In this document: in pieces, positions 46,738 to 57,600 of the stretch
Layout: the number at the start of each line of letters is the position of its first letter
Numbering within the stretch: position 1 is the stretch's first letter
Assembly (NCBI GenBank): GCA_947476465.1
Contig: CANJQN010000020.1
Span: forward strand, 1-64,000
Reading direction: 5' to 3'
From: Comamonadaceae bacterium
Lineage (GTDB): Bacteria; Pseudomonadota; Gammaproteobacteria; Burkholderiales; Burkholderiaceae_C
DNA length: 64,000 nucleotides
The notes under the pieces: model-generated
Database searches by the model: none
What the model saw: the letters and a program-made list of their open reading frames with translations, nothing else
What the model was told of the DNA's origin: nothing
Position numbers and translations under genes: made by a program

Positions 46738-47682
46738 ATGTACCAGTCTCCCGGCACCTTCCCACTGGACCTGCCTCCGCTGGAGAGCACCATCTCGCTG
46801 CCCTATCGGCTCACGCCTGGCAAGTCCACCGGCACTTTTCTTGCCGAGCTTCGGGCCAAGCGCATCGTCGCGACCCGCTGCACGCAGTGCGGCCGCATCG
46901 AAGTGCCGGCGCAGGACACCTGCCACTGCGGCTGTGACGAGCTTGAGTTCGTGCAGCTCGCACCGACCGGCACGCTGACCAGCTTCACCCGCACTCCTGA
47001 ATTCACGCTGGGGCTCATTCGCCTGGACGGCGCCGATTGCGACCTGCTGCACCGGCTCGTCGAGCCGCCGGCCGGCGCTGGCTGGGCAGAGGGCCAGCGC
47101 GTGGCGGCGCAGTGGAGCGACAACCCCACTGGAGAGATGACAGACCTCGTTGGGTTCCGCGCGGACAGTGCACCGGCTCCTGCCGCCCCCACCGTGCCCC
47201 AAGCCCTGACCGACGCTCTGGCCCCGCTCGACAGCCTAGCCGCCTCCCTGACCCTGCACTACAAGCATGCGCGCGGCCCCTACTATGGGCGCCTGTTCGA
47301 TGAGATGCAGACCGGCGGGCGCATCATGGGCGTGCGTTGCCCCAGTTGCCAGAGCGTGTTGCTGCCGCCGCGGGAACTGTGCGACATCTGCTACGTGAAG
47401 ACCGGTACCTGGGTGGATGTGGCCGACACGGGTGTGTTGCTCGCCTTCTCGATCATCCACCTCAAGTTCGTCGGCCAGTTCCGCGATCCACCCTACGTGT
47501 ACGCCGAGATCATGCTGGACGGCGCGTCGACCAAGGTGATCCACATGCTGGAAGGGGTTGATGTCGAGACGGCGCCGCAATGGCTCAAACCCGGCGCGCG
47601 CGTCAAGGCCGTCTGGAAGGACACCCTGCGCGGCTCCATGAACGACATCTCGCACTTCGAGCTGATCGCACAGAAAGACTGA
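46738..47682 (+). CDS. tandem-DUF35 protein (two rubredoxin-like zinc ribbon + OB-fold units)
   Basis: First ribbon CTQCGRIEVPAQDTCHCGC, second CPSCQSVLLPPRELCDIC, each followed by an OB-fold. Confidence 0.85.
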   Translation: MYQSPGTFPLDLPPLESTISLPYRLTPGKSTGTFLAELRAKRIVATRCTQCGRIEVPAQDTCHCGCDELEFVQLAPTGTLTSFTRTPEFTLGLIRLDGADCDLLHRLVEPPAGAGWAEGQRVAAQWSDNPTGEMTDLVGFRADSAPAPAAPTVPQALTDALAPLDSLAASLTLHYKHARGPYYGRLFDEMQTGGRIMGVRCPSCQSVLLPPRELCDICYVKTGTWVDVADTGVLLAFSIIHLKFVGQFRDPPYVYAEIMLDGASTKVIHMLEGVDVETAPQWLKPGARVKAVWKDTLRGSMNDISHFELIAQKD

Positions 47683-47713
47683 CCCACGCGTCACCCGCTC
47701 CGGCCCTACCTAC

Positions 47714-49081
47714 ATGACCGACCCCACCGGTGCCCCGACCCGCCAGGCCGATGCCGTCCATAGCGTAAAGGTGTCCGTCGAAACCGACGGCGACGTACTC
47801 GTCATCACCATCCGCAACCCGCCGATCAACGCCGGCTCGCTGGCGGTACGCCAGGGCGTGCTGGCGGGCATCGCGTGCCTGTCCGCAGATGACTCGCTGG
47901 TGGCTGGCGTGATCATCGGCGGCGGCACCACCTTCATCGCCGGGTCCGACCTGCGCGAATTCGGCCAGCCGCTCCAAGACCCGCAGTTGCCGGCGGTCAT
48001 CGCCGCGATCGAGGCATGCCCCAAGCCTGTTGTGGCCGCCATTCACGGCGCCGCGCTCGGCGGAGGGTTCGAGTTGGCGCTCGGATGCGACGCGCGCGTC
48101 GCCTCCCGCAAGGCCGTGGTCGGGCTGCCCGAAGTCACGCTGGGCATGCTTCCCGGCGCCGGCGGCACGCAGCGGCTGCCACGGATCGTCGGCTGCGCCA
48201 AGTCCATCGACCTGGTGTGTTCGGGTGAGCGCGTCGAGACCGCGGCCGCTGCGGGGCTGGGCGTCGTTGACGCCATCGCTGAAGGTGACCTGCGGGAGGC
48301 CGCAGTGGCGTTCGCACTCAGCATGAAGAAAAAGCGCCGGTTGCGCGATGAGGCACCCAAGGCCGATGCGCCCGAAGTGGTCGAGGCGGCGGTACAGGCT
48401 GCACTGCAGGCTGGCCGCGATCGGCCGTGGGTGAAGTCGGCCATTGAGCGGGTTCTCGCAGCGCGCAGTGAGCCGATCGACGAAGGCCTGACCAAGGAAC
48501 GCGCGCTGTTCCAGCACTACCGCCAGGCGCCGGAGGCGGCGGCGTTGCGCCACCTGTTTTTCGCCGAGCGTGAAGCGGCCCGACATCCTCTATCGATCGA
48601 ATCCGGGGCGCTCATCGGCGAGCGCATCAACGACGCTTGTCGGCGCCAGTGCGAGCAGATGCTGACGGAGGGCGCCACCCCCGCGCGGATTGACCAGGCG
48701 CTGCAGGCCTTCGGATTCGCGACGGGGCCTTTTGGGCCTGAGATGCCGCGCGCGGTCGCGCGGCTTGATCACGCCGCGGCCGAAAAGCGCATCCCCCAGC
48801 GCGAAATCACGGACGCGCAGATCGTCCGGCGCGCACTGATGGCGATGGCGAACGAGGCCGCACACCTGCTGTCCGAAGGGGTCGCCGCGCGGGCGTCCAA
48901 CATCGACCTCACCATGGTCCAAGCGCATGGCTTTCCGCGCTGGGAAGGCGGGCCGGCGTACCAGGCGGAACGCCTGGGACGGGATGCACTGGAGACCGAG
49001 CTCAACCAGCTGGCGGCGGTTGGCGGCGCCGGCTTCCGGCGAGCGGACACGCATCTGCTTTTCGGCGCGGGCGCGGCCTAA
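47714..49081 (+). CDS. FadJ/FadB-like protein: enoyl-CoA hydratase fused to 3HCDH C-terminal domain, NAD-binding domain absent
   Basis: GAALGGGFELALGCDARVASRKAVVGLPEVTLGMLPGAGGTQRLPR..RHLFFAEREAARHPLSIESGALIGERINDACRRQCEQMLTEGATPARIDQALQAFGFATGPF; no GxGxxG Rossmann motif. Confidence 0.85.
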   Translation: MTDPTGAPTRQADAVHSVKVSVETDGDVLVITIRNPPINAGSLAVRQGVLAGIACLSADDSLVAGVIIGGGTTFIAGSDLREFGQPLQDPQLPAVIAAIEACPKPVVAAIHGAALGGGFELALGCDARVASRKAVVGLPEVTLGMLPGAGGTQRLPRIVGCAKSIDLVCSGERVETAAAAGLGVVDAIAEGDLREAAVAFALSMKKKRRLRDEAPKADAPEVVEAAVQAALQAGRDRPWVKSAIERVLAARSEPIDEGLTKERALFQHYRQAPEAAALRHLFFAEREAARHPLSIESGALIGERINDACRRQCEQMLTEGATPARIDQALQAFGFATGPFGPEMPRAVARLDHAAAEKRIPQREITDAQIVRRALMAMANEAAHLLSEGVAARASNIDLTMVQAHGFPRWEGGPAYQAERLGRDALETELNQLAAVGGAGFRRADTHLLFGAGAA

Positions 49082-49815
49082 CCTTCCAAGGCTGCGGTGC
49101 GCGCGCGTGCGCCCCGGCCACTGCGTGGTTTGGCGGGCGCGACGGGCTGCGCCGGTGCGAGAAGGGTCAGCAGCCGCTCGATCGAGGAACTGGCCGCCTT
49201 CATCACGTCCCTCGGATTGCGGTAAAGCAGCCAGGTCGCAATGAGCTGGTTGATGCTGCCCAGGAAGATGGTCATCGTTTCGTACGGATTTCCCATCTCC
49301 CATTCGCCCAGGCGCGCACCGTCGACGATCAACTCCTGCAGAACCTTTGCATAGTCGTCCAGAATCTCCCGTACCACCGCCTTCTCCACCATCACGCTGG
49401 GCCAGATCTCGAGGTAGAGCGTTCGGGACCATTCCTGGTTGCGCCGTGCGAAATCCACCGTCAGCCATAGAAACAGTCGCACGCGGTCCCTTGCCGACGC
49501 CAGGGTGCGGGCCTTGCCTTCGAACTCCTGCAGGAACGCCGTCACGTGCGGCACCGGAAGGCCGTACGCGATGTCCTCCTTGTCGGTGAAGTAGTCGTAG
49601 ACCGAGGACAGCGGCACGCCGGCCTCGGCCGCGACGTCGGCGAGGCGGGCGCGTGTGACACCGTCGCGCGCGAAGACCCGCGTCGCGGCCTTCACAATCT
49701 CGGCCCGTCGCGCGCGGCTGCGCTCTTGCTTGGGAAGATCCGACTCCGTCTGCGCGCGCTCCACCGCCGCGGTCAGGAGCGTCTTCCATTTCGGCTCGGT
49801 GCCCGCTGCTGTCAT
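49078..49815 (-). CDS. TetR/AcrR family transcriptional regulator
   Basis: RRAEIVKAATRVFARDGVTRARLADVAAEAGVPLSSVYDYFTDKEDI. Confidence 0.9.
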   Translation of the reverse strand: MTAAGTEPKWKTLLTAAVERAQTESDLPKQERSRARRAEIVKAATRVFARDGVTRARLADVAAEAGVPLSSVYDYFTDKEDIAYGLPVPHVTAFLQEFEGKARTLASARDRVRLFLWLTVDFARRNQEWSRTLYLEIWPSVMVEKAVVREILDDYAKVLQELIVDGARLGEWEMGNPYETMTIFLGSINQLIATWLLYRNPRDVMKAASSSIERLLTLLAPAQPVAPAKPRSGRGARARTAALEG

Positions 49816-50071
49816 GTTGGTATCGGCCTGTCTGAGATTTTTCCGAATTTATCACGGCTTCAGTGATCGCGCGTGCGGGTGCCAGGCTCTTCAATGGGCC
49901 AGTTCAACGAATGAGAAGCCCCCTGAAACACATGAAACCACACCGAAGCGGCTGCGCTACGACAGGCACGGCGTCGCTTCAAGAAATCCGATTGATTTTC
50001 TGGTTAAAGCGTCTTGGTTCCGGCCGGGACGCCAGAGCGACACGAGCGTGGCGCGGGGAGTCACTCCGCGC

Positions 50072-51052
50072 TCAAGCAGCCTCCGCCGCAATCTCATAAG
50101 AGCGCAGCCTGGCCTGATGGTTAAAGATCTGCGAGGTGATCATCAGCTCGTCGGCGCCGGTGCGCTCAATGAACGCTTGCACACTCTGTCCCACCGTGGC
50201 CGGCGAGCCGACGGCGCTGCATGAGCGCACATCCTCCAGCAAGGCGCGGGCCTGCGGGGGCAAGGCCTCCAGGTAGCCGGGCAGCGGCGGCGGCAGCTTC
50301 GACGGGCGGCCGGTGCGCAGATTGACGAAGGCCTGCTGGCTCGATGTCGCGAGCACGGCGGCCTCTTCGTCGGTGTCGGCCGCGAAAACATTGAAGCCCA
50401 GCATCACATAGGGCTTGTCCAATTGCGCGGACGGCCTGAAGTTGGCGCGGTACAGCGCAACCGCCTGCATCATCTGCGCCGGTGCGAAGTGCGATGCAAA
50501 AGCGTAGGGCAGGCCCAAGGCGGCGGCGAGCTGGGCGCCGAACAGGCTGGAGCCCAGAATCCACACCGGCACCTTCAGCCCCCGGCCCGGCACCGCCCGA
50601 ATGGCCTGCCGGGGCTCGTCGGACATGAGGTCCATCAGCTCCACCACATCTTGCGGAAATCCATCCGGATCGGACGCCAGGTCGCGGCGCAGCGCCCGCG
50701 AGGTGGCCTGGTCGGAGCCCGGCGCGCGACCCAGGCCGAGGTCGATGCGGCCGGGGTAGAGCGATTCGAGCGTGCCAAACTGCTCGGCAATCACCAGCGG
50801 CGAGTGATTGGGCAGCATGATGCCGCCCGCCCCCACCCGGATCGTGCGCGTGCCGCCGGCCACATGGCCGATCAGCACCGCCGTGGCGGCGCTGGCAATG
50901 CCCGGCATGCCATGGTGCTCGGCCAGCCAGAAGCGCCGGTACCCCAGCCGCTCGGCATGCTGCGCGAGTTCGAGTGAGTTGCGAAACGATCCGGCGGCAT
51001 CGCTGCCTTCGGTGATCGGGGCCAGGTCGAGGACGGAAAGCAAAGGGGACAT
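50072..51052 (-). CDS. LLM class flavin-dependent oxidoreductase (bacterial luciferase-like)
   Basis: [61 protein letters not shown]. Confidence 0.92.
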   Translation of the reverse strand: MSPLLSVLDLAPITEGSDAAGSFRNSLELAQHAERLGYRRFWLAEHHGMPGIASAATAVLIGHVAGGTRTIRVGAGGIMLPNHSPLVIAEQFGTLESLYPGRIDLGLGRAPGSDQATSRALRRDLASDPDGFPQDVVELMDLMSDEPRQAIRAVPGRGLKVPVWILGSSLFGAQLAAALGLPYAFASHFAPAQMMQAVALYRANFRPSAQLDKPYVMLGFNVFAADTDEEAAVLATSSQQAFVNLRTGRPSKLPPPLPGYLEALPPQARALLEDVRSCSAVGSPATVGQSVQAFIERTGADELMITSQIFNHQARLRSYEIAAEAA

Positions 51053-51145
51053 CGCAGGTATGTGGGGTTGATCTGGCGATACACAAGCGGAGTCTGGGCA
51101 TCGGCCCTTGCGTATACCTCGAATGCCCCGTGAGAATAAGCCAAC

Positions 51146-52321
51146 GTGACCGTCAAGCCAGCCTCGCTGCACAAGATCCCGCCCGGCATCTGGGTTCTGG
51201 GCTTCGTGAGCATGCTCATGGACATCTCCTCCGAGATGGTCCACTGCCTGCTGCCCTTGTTCATGGTCGGCGCCCTGGGCGCGAGCGCCTTCACGGTCGG
51301 CTTGATCGAAGGGCTGGCCGAAGCGACGGCGCTGATCGTCAAGGTGTTCTCGGGCGCGCTGAGCGACTACCTGGGCAAGCGAAAAGGCCTGGCTGTCTTC
51401 GGCTATGCCCTGGGCGCCTTGACCAAACCCCTGTTCGCCATGGCGCCCGGCATCGGCATGGTGCTGACCGCACGGCTGCTCGATCGCGTGGGCAAGGGCA
51501 TTCGCGGCGCGCCACGCGATGCGCTGGTGGCCGACATCGCGCCTGCTGAGATTCGCGGCGCCGCCTTCGGCCTGCGCCAGTCATTGGACACGGTGGGCGC
51601 CTTCCTCGGGCCGCTGCTGGCCGTCGGCCTGATGCTGCTGTGGGCCAATGACTTCCGGGCGGTGTTCTGGGTCGCGGTCATTCCCGGCGTGCTGGCCGTG
51701 GCCTTGCTGCTGTTGGGGGTGCGCGAGCCGGCGGCGCACCGGGACGCCAAACGCAGCAACCCGATCCGCCGCGAGAACCTGCGGCGCCTGAGCGGCGCCT
51801 ACTGGTGGGTGGTGGGTGTGGGCGCGGTGTTCACGCTGGCCCGCTTCAGCGAGGCCTTCCTGGTGCTGCGCGCCCATGCGTCGGGCATCCCGCTCGCGCT
51901 GGTGCCGCTGGTGATGGTGGCGATGAACCTGGTCTATGCCGCGTCGGCGTACCCGTTCGGCAAGCTGTCCGACCGGATGAGCCATCGCGCCTTGCTGGCC
52001 CTGGGGCTGGTCGTGCTGATCGCTGCCGACCTGGTGCTGGCAATCGATGGACATTGGGCCACCGTGATCGCCGGCGTGGCGCTGTGGGGCGTCCACATGG
52101 GCATGACGCAGGGGCTGCTGGCGACCCTGGTGGCAGACACCGCGCCGGCCGATCTTCGGGGCACGGCCTACGGCTTGTTCAATCTGGTGAGCGGCGTCGC
52201 GATGCTGGCTGCCAGCGTACTTGCAGGCTTGCTGTGGGATCGGTTGGGCGCGTCGTTCACCTTCTATGCGGGCGCCGGCTTTTGCGCCCTGGCATTGATC
52301 GCGTTGATCAGGCGGCCATGA
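51146..52321 (+). CDS. MFS transporter
   Basis: [62 protein letters not shown]. Confidence 0.9.
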   Translation: MTVKPASLHKIPPGIWVLGFVSMLMDISSEMVHCLLPLFMVGALGASAFTVGLIEGLAEATALIVKVFSGALSDYLGKRKGLAVFGYALGALTKPLFAMAPGIGMVLTARLLDRVGKGIRGAPRDALVADIAPAEIRGAAFGLRQSLDTVGAFLGPLLAVGLMLLWANDFRAVFWVAVIPGVLAVALLLLGVREPAAHRDAKRSNPIRRENLRRLSGAYWWVVGVGAVFTLARFSEAFLVLRAHASGIPLALVPLVMVAMNLVYAASAYPFGKLSDRMSHRALLALGLVVLIAADLVLAIDGHWATVIAGVALWGVHMGMTQGLLATLVADTAPADLRGTAYGLFNLVSGVAMLAASVLAGLLWDRLGASFTFYAGAGFCALALIALIRRP

Positions 52322-52334
52322 GCCCCAAGGGCGT

Positions 52335-52601
52335 TCAGGCGATGCGCAGTTCTGGCACCGCGGGGCGCGTCAGGCCCATCCATTGCAGGCCTTGCTCGAT
52401 GGCATAGACCGCTGCGGCGTGACGATCGCGAAAGCGCTGCGTGAGGCGAACCACCCGGTCGGTGGTGCCAGTTCCGGATCCGGAGCGGATCGAGACGGAG
52501 CAGGCATAGGAGCCGTCGTCCTGCTGGCTGGTGAGGGGCGAGATCAGGTACTTACCGTGAGTCAGTGCTTGAAGTGGTTGAGAGTTGTCGTCTTGTTTCA
52601 A
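52335..52601 (-). CDS. hypothetical protein (88 aa)
   Basis: Intact ORF between MFS and infA, protein-like composition. Confidence 0.5.
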   Translation of the reverse strand: MKQDDNSQPLQALTHGKYLISPLTSQQDDGSYACSVSIRSGSGTGTTDRVVRLTQRFRDRHAAAVYAIEQGLQWMGLTRPAVPELRIA

Positions 52602-52625
52602 GGAAATATTTTCAGGGGTGCCGAC

Positions 52626-52898
52626 TTAGCGGCGATGCGGCGGGCGGGTTGGCCGGGCCGGTGCGGGGCCGTTGCGAACCGGCAGGTGCCGGAACATGAT
52701 GCGGCCCTTGTTCAGATCGTACGGAGACAGCTCCAGGCTGACGTCGTCGCCCGCGATGATGCGGATGCGGTGCTTTTTCATGCGGCCGCCGCTGTAGGCG
52801 ACGAGTTCGTGTCCGTTTTCCAGGATCACCCGATAACGGGAATCGGGCAGGACTTCGGCCACGCGGCCGCGCATTTCAATTAATTCTTCTTTTGCCAT
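52626..52898 (-). CDS. infA: translation initiation factor IF-1
   Basis: [68 protein letters not shown]1-like fold. Confidence 0.95.
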   Translation of the reverse strand: MAKEELIEMRGRVAEVLPDSRYRVILENGHELVAYSGGRMKKHRIRIIAGDDVSLELSPYDLNKGRIMFRHLPVRNGPAPARPTRPPHRR

Positions 52899-53203
52899 TC
52901 ATTGCTTTGGAAAGGACCGCGGTGCGCACGGCAAAGGCCAGTGCGGCTCGCGGCTACGCTGGCTGAGCCAACGCGACAGTGTTGGGGGGAATGCCGAACC
53001 GGCGCTGCCAGCCGGGCTTGCAGTCCTGGGGGCATGTACCTTGCGCGAAGGCCCAGGATTGGCTTGATGAATAAAGCTTGCTCGGTGAAAAGCGGCAGCC
53101 CTTGAGTGTAGCCGCAAACACATCACCGCCGTCCCGGTGCCGGGAAAGCACCTCGAAGCCTCTGATATGATGCGACCCGTCCCGCGCCTCTGGCTCGAGG
53201 CTT

Positions 53204-53279
53204 GGGTTCTTAGCTCAGTTGGTAGAGCAGCGGACTCTTAATCCGTAGGTCGAAGGTTCGAATCCTTCAGGACCCACCA
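53204..53279 (+). tRNA. tRNA-Lys (anticodon CTT), CCA encoded
   Basis: GGGTTCTTAGCTCAGTTGGTAGAGCAGCGGACTCTTAATCCGTAGGTCGAAGGTTCGAATCCTTCAGGACCCACCA; cloverleaf with loop CTCTTAA. Confidence 0.95.
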
Positions 53280-53290
53280 GGCACAAGTTG

Positions 53291-53325
53291 AAAAGCCCGC
53301 TATCAGATTGGTAGCGGGCTTTTTT
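53291..53325 (+). terminator. rho-independent terminator after tRNA-Lys
   Basis: AAAAGCCCGCTATCAGATTGGTAGCGGGCTTTTTT hairpin plus T-tract. Confidence 0.85.
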
Positions 53326-53351
53326 GCGTCGCGGTGGTACCCGTGCGCAAG

Positions 53352-54602
53352 TCAGGGCGCGCGGCGCACCACTTCCAGCACCCGCTCCAGTTCCGCCACC
53401 GCCTTCTGCCGCGCAGCGGCGTCCATCTGGCCGAGGTTCAAGTGCAACTGCAGGCCGGGGTTGTCCAACGTCAGCTCGCCATGCTGCGTGGCGTCGTCCT
53501 CGTGGATGCCCGTCACCGCATAGGACTCGATTTCGCGTGCAATGCCCTTGACCCTGACCGCCGCTCGCACCTGCGCAGCGAACTCGCCGCGCACCAGGGC
53601 ATAGGTTTCGTGCGAGAGCATGACGCCGTCTGGGTCGCCGACCTCCTGCAGGCGCGAGGCGAGGTTCACCGCCGCCCCGATGACCGTGTAGTCCATGCGC
53701 TGGCGGCTGCCGAAATTGCCGACGTTGCAGTAGCCGCTGTGAATGCCGATCCGAATGCGGTACGGACGCCCGACTCCCTCGTCACGCCAGAGGGCCTGCA
53801 ACTGGCGCATGCGCCGCTGCATGGCCACGGCCATGCGCACGCACTGCAGGGCGTCCTCGCGGGTGCCGCGCGACTCGGGATCGCCAAAGAAGGCCAGCAG
53901 GCCGTCCCCCACGAACTTGTTGAGGGTGGCGCCGTACTCCGCCGCAATAGCGGACATCTCTGAAAAATATGCGTTCAGCAGGCGGGTCAGGTCTTCTGGC
54001 TCCATCGATTCAGCCGATTCGGTGAAGTCCTTGATGTCCGAGAAAAAGAGGGTGAGCTGCTTGCGCTGCGTGGTGATGGCCGCATCGCGCGTGCCCTCCA
54101 GGATCGACTTGCACACTTGCGGCGGAAGGTAGTGCGAGAGCTTTTCTGAGACGGCCCGCAGGGTAGCGGTTCGCTCACTCAGGGCGATGTGGCTGCGCAC
54201 CCGCGCCAGCAGCGTGGGCGGGCTCACCGGCTTGGCGATGTAGTCGACCGCCCCGAGCGAAAAGCCAAGTTCTTCGTCGGCGGGGGCGCCCAGGGCGGTG
54301 ACGAAGATCACCGGGATTTCGCGCAGTTGCTCGTGCGCGCGCATGCGGCGGATCACCTCGTGCCCGTCCATGTCCGGCATCATGATGTCCAGCAGCACCA
54401 GGTCGGGCAAGGGGCCGGCCTGCAGGATCTGCAGGGCATGAGCGCCGCTGTTGGCAACGCGCACGCGGTAGTGGCCATGCAGGACGCTGCTGATCAGAAG
54501 CAGGTTGTCCGGCATGTCGTCGACCACCAGGACCGTGCGCCGGCTGGCGCCGTCGGGCGCGGCGGGCGCCGCGGGGAAAGGCCGGTTCATGTTGTCGCTC
54601 AT
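53352..54602 (-). CDS. response regulator with class III adenylate/guanylate cyclase output domain
   Basis: LVVDDMPDNLLL..LVLLDIMMPDMDGHEVIRRM; cyclase LTLFFSDIKDFTESAE..KFVGDGLLAFFGDP..DYTVIGAAVNLASRL; start 54602 overlaps kinase stop. Confidence 0.92.
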   Translation of the reverse strand: MSDNMNRPFPAAPAAPDGASRRTVLVVDDMPDNLLLISSVLHGHYRVRVANSGAHALQILQAGPLPDLVLLDIMMPDMDGHEVIRRMRAHEQLREIPVIFVTALGAPADEELGFSLGAVDYIAKPVSPPTLLARVRSHIALSERTATLRAVSEKLSHYLPPQVCKSILEGTRDAAITTQRKQLTLFFSDIKDFTESAESMEPEDLTRLLNAYFSEMSAIAAEYGATLNKFVGDGLLAFFGDPESRGTREDALQCVRMAVAMQRRMRQLQALWRDEGVGRPYRIRIGIHSGYCNVGNFGSRQRMDYTVIGAAVNLASRLQEVGDPDGVMLSHETYALVRGEFAAQVRAAVRVKGIAREIESYAVTGIHEDDATQHGELTLDNPGLQLHLNLGQMDAAARQKAVAELERVLEVVRRAP

Positions 54603-57600
54603 GTGAGCTTGGCCAGTGCGGTCGAAAATTCGAAATTTCCCACCGCCATGGCGACCTCGGGGTAGCGCTCGCCGAGTCCGGCGCGCAATAGCTCGCGGTT
54701 CTCGTCCAGGTACCGAAGGCTGGCCGCGTCGTCGTCTTTGAGCAGGCTGCGCAAGGTGTCGCGCACACGAGGCCAGTCGGTCAGGTCGGACGTTGGGTCG
54801 GCCACCGGTGCTTGTGGGGTGGGCAAGCGCTCGGCAATGGCGGCGGCCAGCGGCGCCAGCAGCCGGGCGAGTTCGGCCTGGGCCGCCCGGGCCTTGGCCG
54901 CGTCGCGGGGCGGGGAACAGGCCTGCTCGAGCCGCTGCGCCACGGCGCTGATCGGTTCCGCGCCGACCTGGCCGGCGACGCCCTTGAGGGTATGTGAGAG
55001 CCGGCGCGCCCCTTCCCAATCATCGGCCTCAATGGCTTGCGCGATCTTGCCGGGGTCGCCCTGGTGCCCGCGCACAAAGCGCCAGAGCAAGTCCAGGTAC
55101 AAGGCCGCGCGGCCCATCGACATTCGCAGGCCCCGCTGGGTGTCCAGGCCCTCGATCCCGTTCCATTGGGACCCCAGCGCCGCGTCGGGCGAAGCATCGG
55201 CTTCGGTGGTCGGCGCCGCCAGCGCGGCGGGGCGCCGCACACCCGGCTCGACCGCCTTGACCCACTTGAGCAGCTTGGCGCGCAGGTCCTCGGGATCGAC
55301 CGGCTTGGCAATGTGATCGTCCATGCCCGCCGCGATGCACCGATCGCGGTCCTCGGCCATGGCATTGGCGGTCAGCGCCAGGATCGGCAGGTGCTCACGG
55401 CCTGGCAGCTTGCGGATCGCGCGGGTCGCGTCCAGGCCGTCCATGACCGGCATGAGGACGTTCATCAGCACGATGTCGTAGTCGCCGTGGCGCACGCGTT
55501 CGACGCCGATGGCGCCGTTTTCGGCCACTTCGACCTCCAAGCCCATGGCCTGCAGGAACTCGACGGCCACCTGCTGGTTGAACTCGTTGTCCTCGACCAC
55601 CAGGGCTCGCACGCCCGCCAGTTGCGCCGGTGATATCGCGACCGCCAAGTCCGCGCTGGCGGCGAGCTCTGGCGAAGCCCCTGTATTGAGCCTGAGCCGC
55701 GTGGTGAACCAGAAGGTCGAGCCCACACCGGGTTCGCTGCTCATGCCAATCTCACCCCCCATCAGTTCGACCAGGCGCTTGGAGATGATCAGGCCCAGGC
55801 CCGAGCCACCATACCTTCTGGTGGTGGACGCGTCGCCCTGCTGAAAACTTTGGAACAGCCGCCGGCCCTGCTCCGGCGAAACACCAATGCCCGTGTCGGC
55901 CACTTCGAAGCGCAGCACGATCTCGCCGCCCTGGCGCTCCTGCTCGCGCACCCTGATCGTGACGTGGCCGTGCTCGGTGAACTTGACCGCATTGCTGGCC
56001 AAGTTGATGAGCACCTGCTCGATGCGCAGTGCATCGCCCATCAGATTGACCGGAATCGCGAGCGAGACGTCGACCGCCAGTGCCAGCCCTTTGCCGGCCG
56101 CCTTGGCCGACAGCAGGCCGGTCACGTCCGCCATCACCTTGTTCAGGCTGAAGTCGGCGCTGGCGATCGTCAACTTGTGGGCCTCGAGCGCGCTGAAGTC
56201 GAGGATGTCATTGATGACCGCCAACAGGTGGCGCCCGGCGGCCTGAATCTTCTCCAGATAGTCGCGAACGCGCGGCGACGGGTCGGCCTTGAGCGCCAGG
56301 TGCGTCATGCCGATGACGGAGTTCATCGGCGTGCGCATCTCGTGCGACACGTTGGCCAGGAACTCCGACTTGGTGCGCGCCAGGTCCTCGGCCAAGGCGT
56401 GGGCGCGCGCCATCTCGGCCATGGCTTCATGCTGATTGGTGGTGTCCTCGAAGGTGACCGCGACGCCGCGCGAAAGATCATTCCGGTCGATGGCCGCATC
56501 CGCCCTGCGGCACCAGAAGCGGGAGCCGTCCTTGCGGACCAGTTCCCGCTCGTCCTCGAAGAAGCCGTGTTCGGCCAAGTCGGCCAAGATGCGCGCAATG
56601 ACATCGTCGTAGCTCTGGTCGTACGGGTAGAACACGCGCGTCGTCTTGCCGAGCAATTCATCCGGGCCATAGCCGAACAGGTGCTCCACGGTTCGGTTGC
56701 CACGCTCGATCACGTCCCCCCGCTTGAGGAGTATGCCCACCCTCGCGGCATCAAACACCGCTTGGCGTTCGGAATTGCTGAGATTGAGCGCCTCGGTCGT
56801 CGCCTCCAACTCGGCGGTTCGTTCCCGCACTCGCCGCTCCAGGCCCCGCCGGTAGTCAGCCAACTCCAATTGCGCCTGTTGCTCCCGTGTGATGTCGCGC
56901 CAGACGCTGTGAAGCATTTGCCGGCCTGCGATTCGGATTGCGGTAAGTATCACGTGCGTGGTAATCGCTTGGCCGTCCGCACGCACCATTTCCCAATCGA
57001 ATTCCAAGGACCCTTGTGCCAATGCGGCGGACACGTGTTGCGCCGCAAGCTCCGACGATAGTTGGCCGTTGGGCTGGCGCAGCGGGGCGACGTCCGTCGG
57101 TGCGCGGCCAAGGAGTTCTTCGATCTTCTCGAACTTCAGCATTTCCAGCGCTGCATGGTTGACGGCCACCGCACGACCGTCATCCAGGAGGATGGTGGGC
57201 AGGCTCGTGTTCTCGAACATCGCTCGGAACCGCTCCTCGCTTGCGTGTTGCTCGGTGATGTCCCGCACGACCTGAACGCTGAGGCTGTGCTCGGTCGTGT
57301 GGGCGAACGGTGTTACGCCGCATTCGACAAACCGCTGTCCCGGCAAGGACAGAACCTCGGTGAAAGCAACACCACGCCCGAGCCGGGAACACACCGGGCA
57401 GTCCTGCGGCAGCACGTGGGGATCATGGAACAACTCGTGCGAAGACCGACCGACCAGCGACGACGCTTCGAGCTTGGTTGCCTTGCCGGCCGCGCGGTTG
57501 GCCTGCCGGATGCTGCCGCTGGCCAGCACGATCAGGGTGGTGTCGGGCACCGCGTCGTAGGTGCTCGCCGCCCGCGCCAGCAGGCTGAACGGCTCCCTCA

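Noticed and set aside
48590-49894. 434-aa minus-strand ORF
   Set aside because: Overlaps TetR in another frame and is antisense to the FadJ-like gene
49860-50070. Possible gene remnant between TetR and LLM oxidoreductase
   Set aside because: Short open frames without recognisable similarity
53204-53279. tRNA-Lys as an integration site for the island
   Set aside because: No duplicate of the tRNA 3' end noticed elsewhere in the window and no integrase gene adjacent
55850-57061. 403-aa plus-strand ORF
   Set aside because: Antisense to the hybrid histidine kinase
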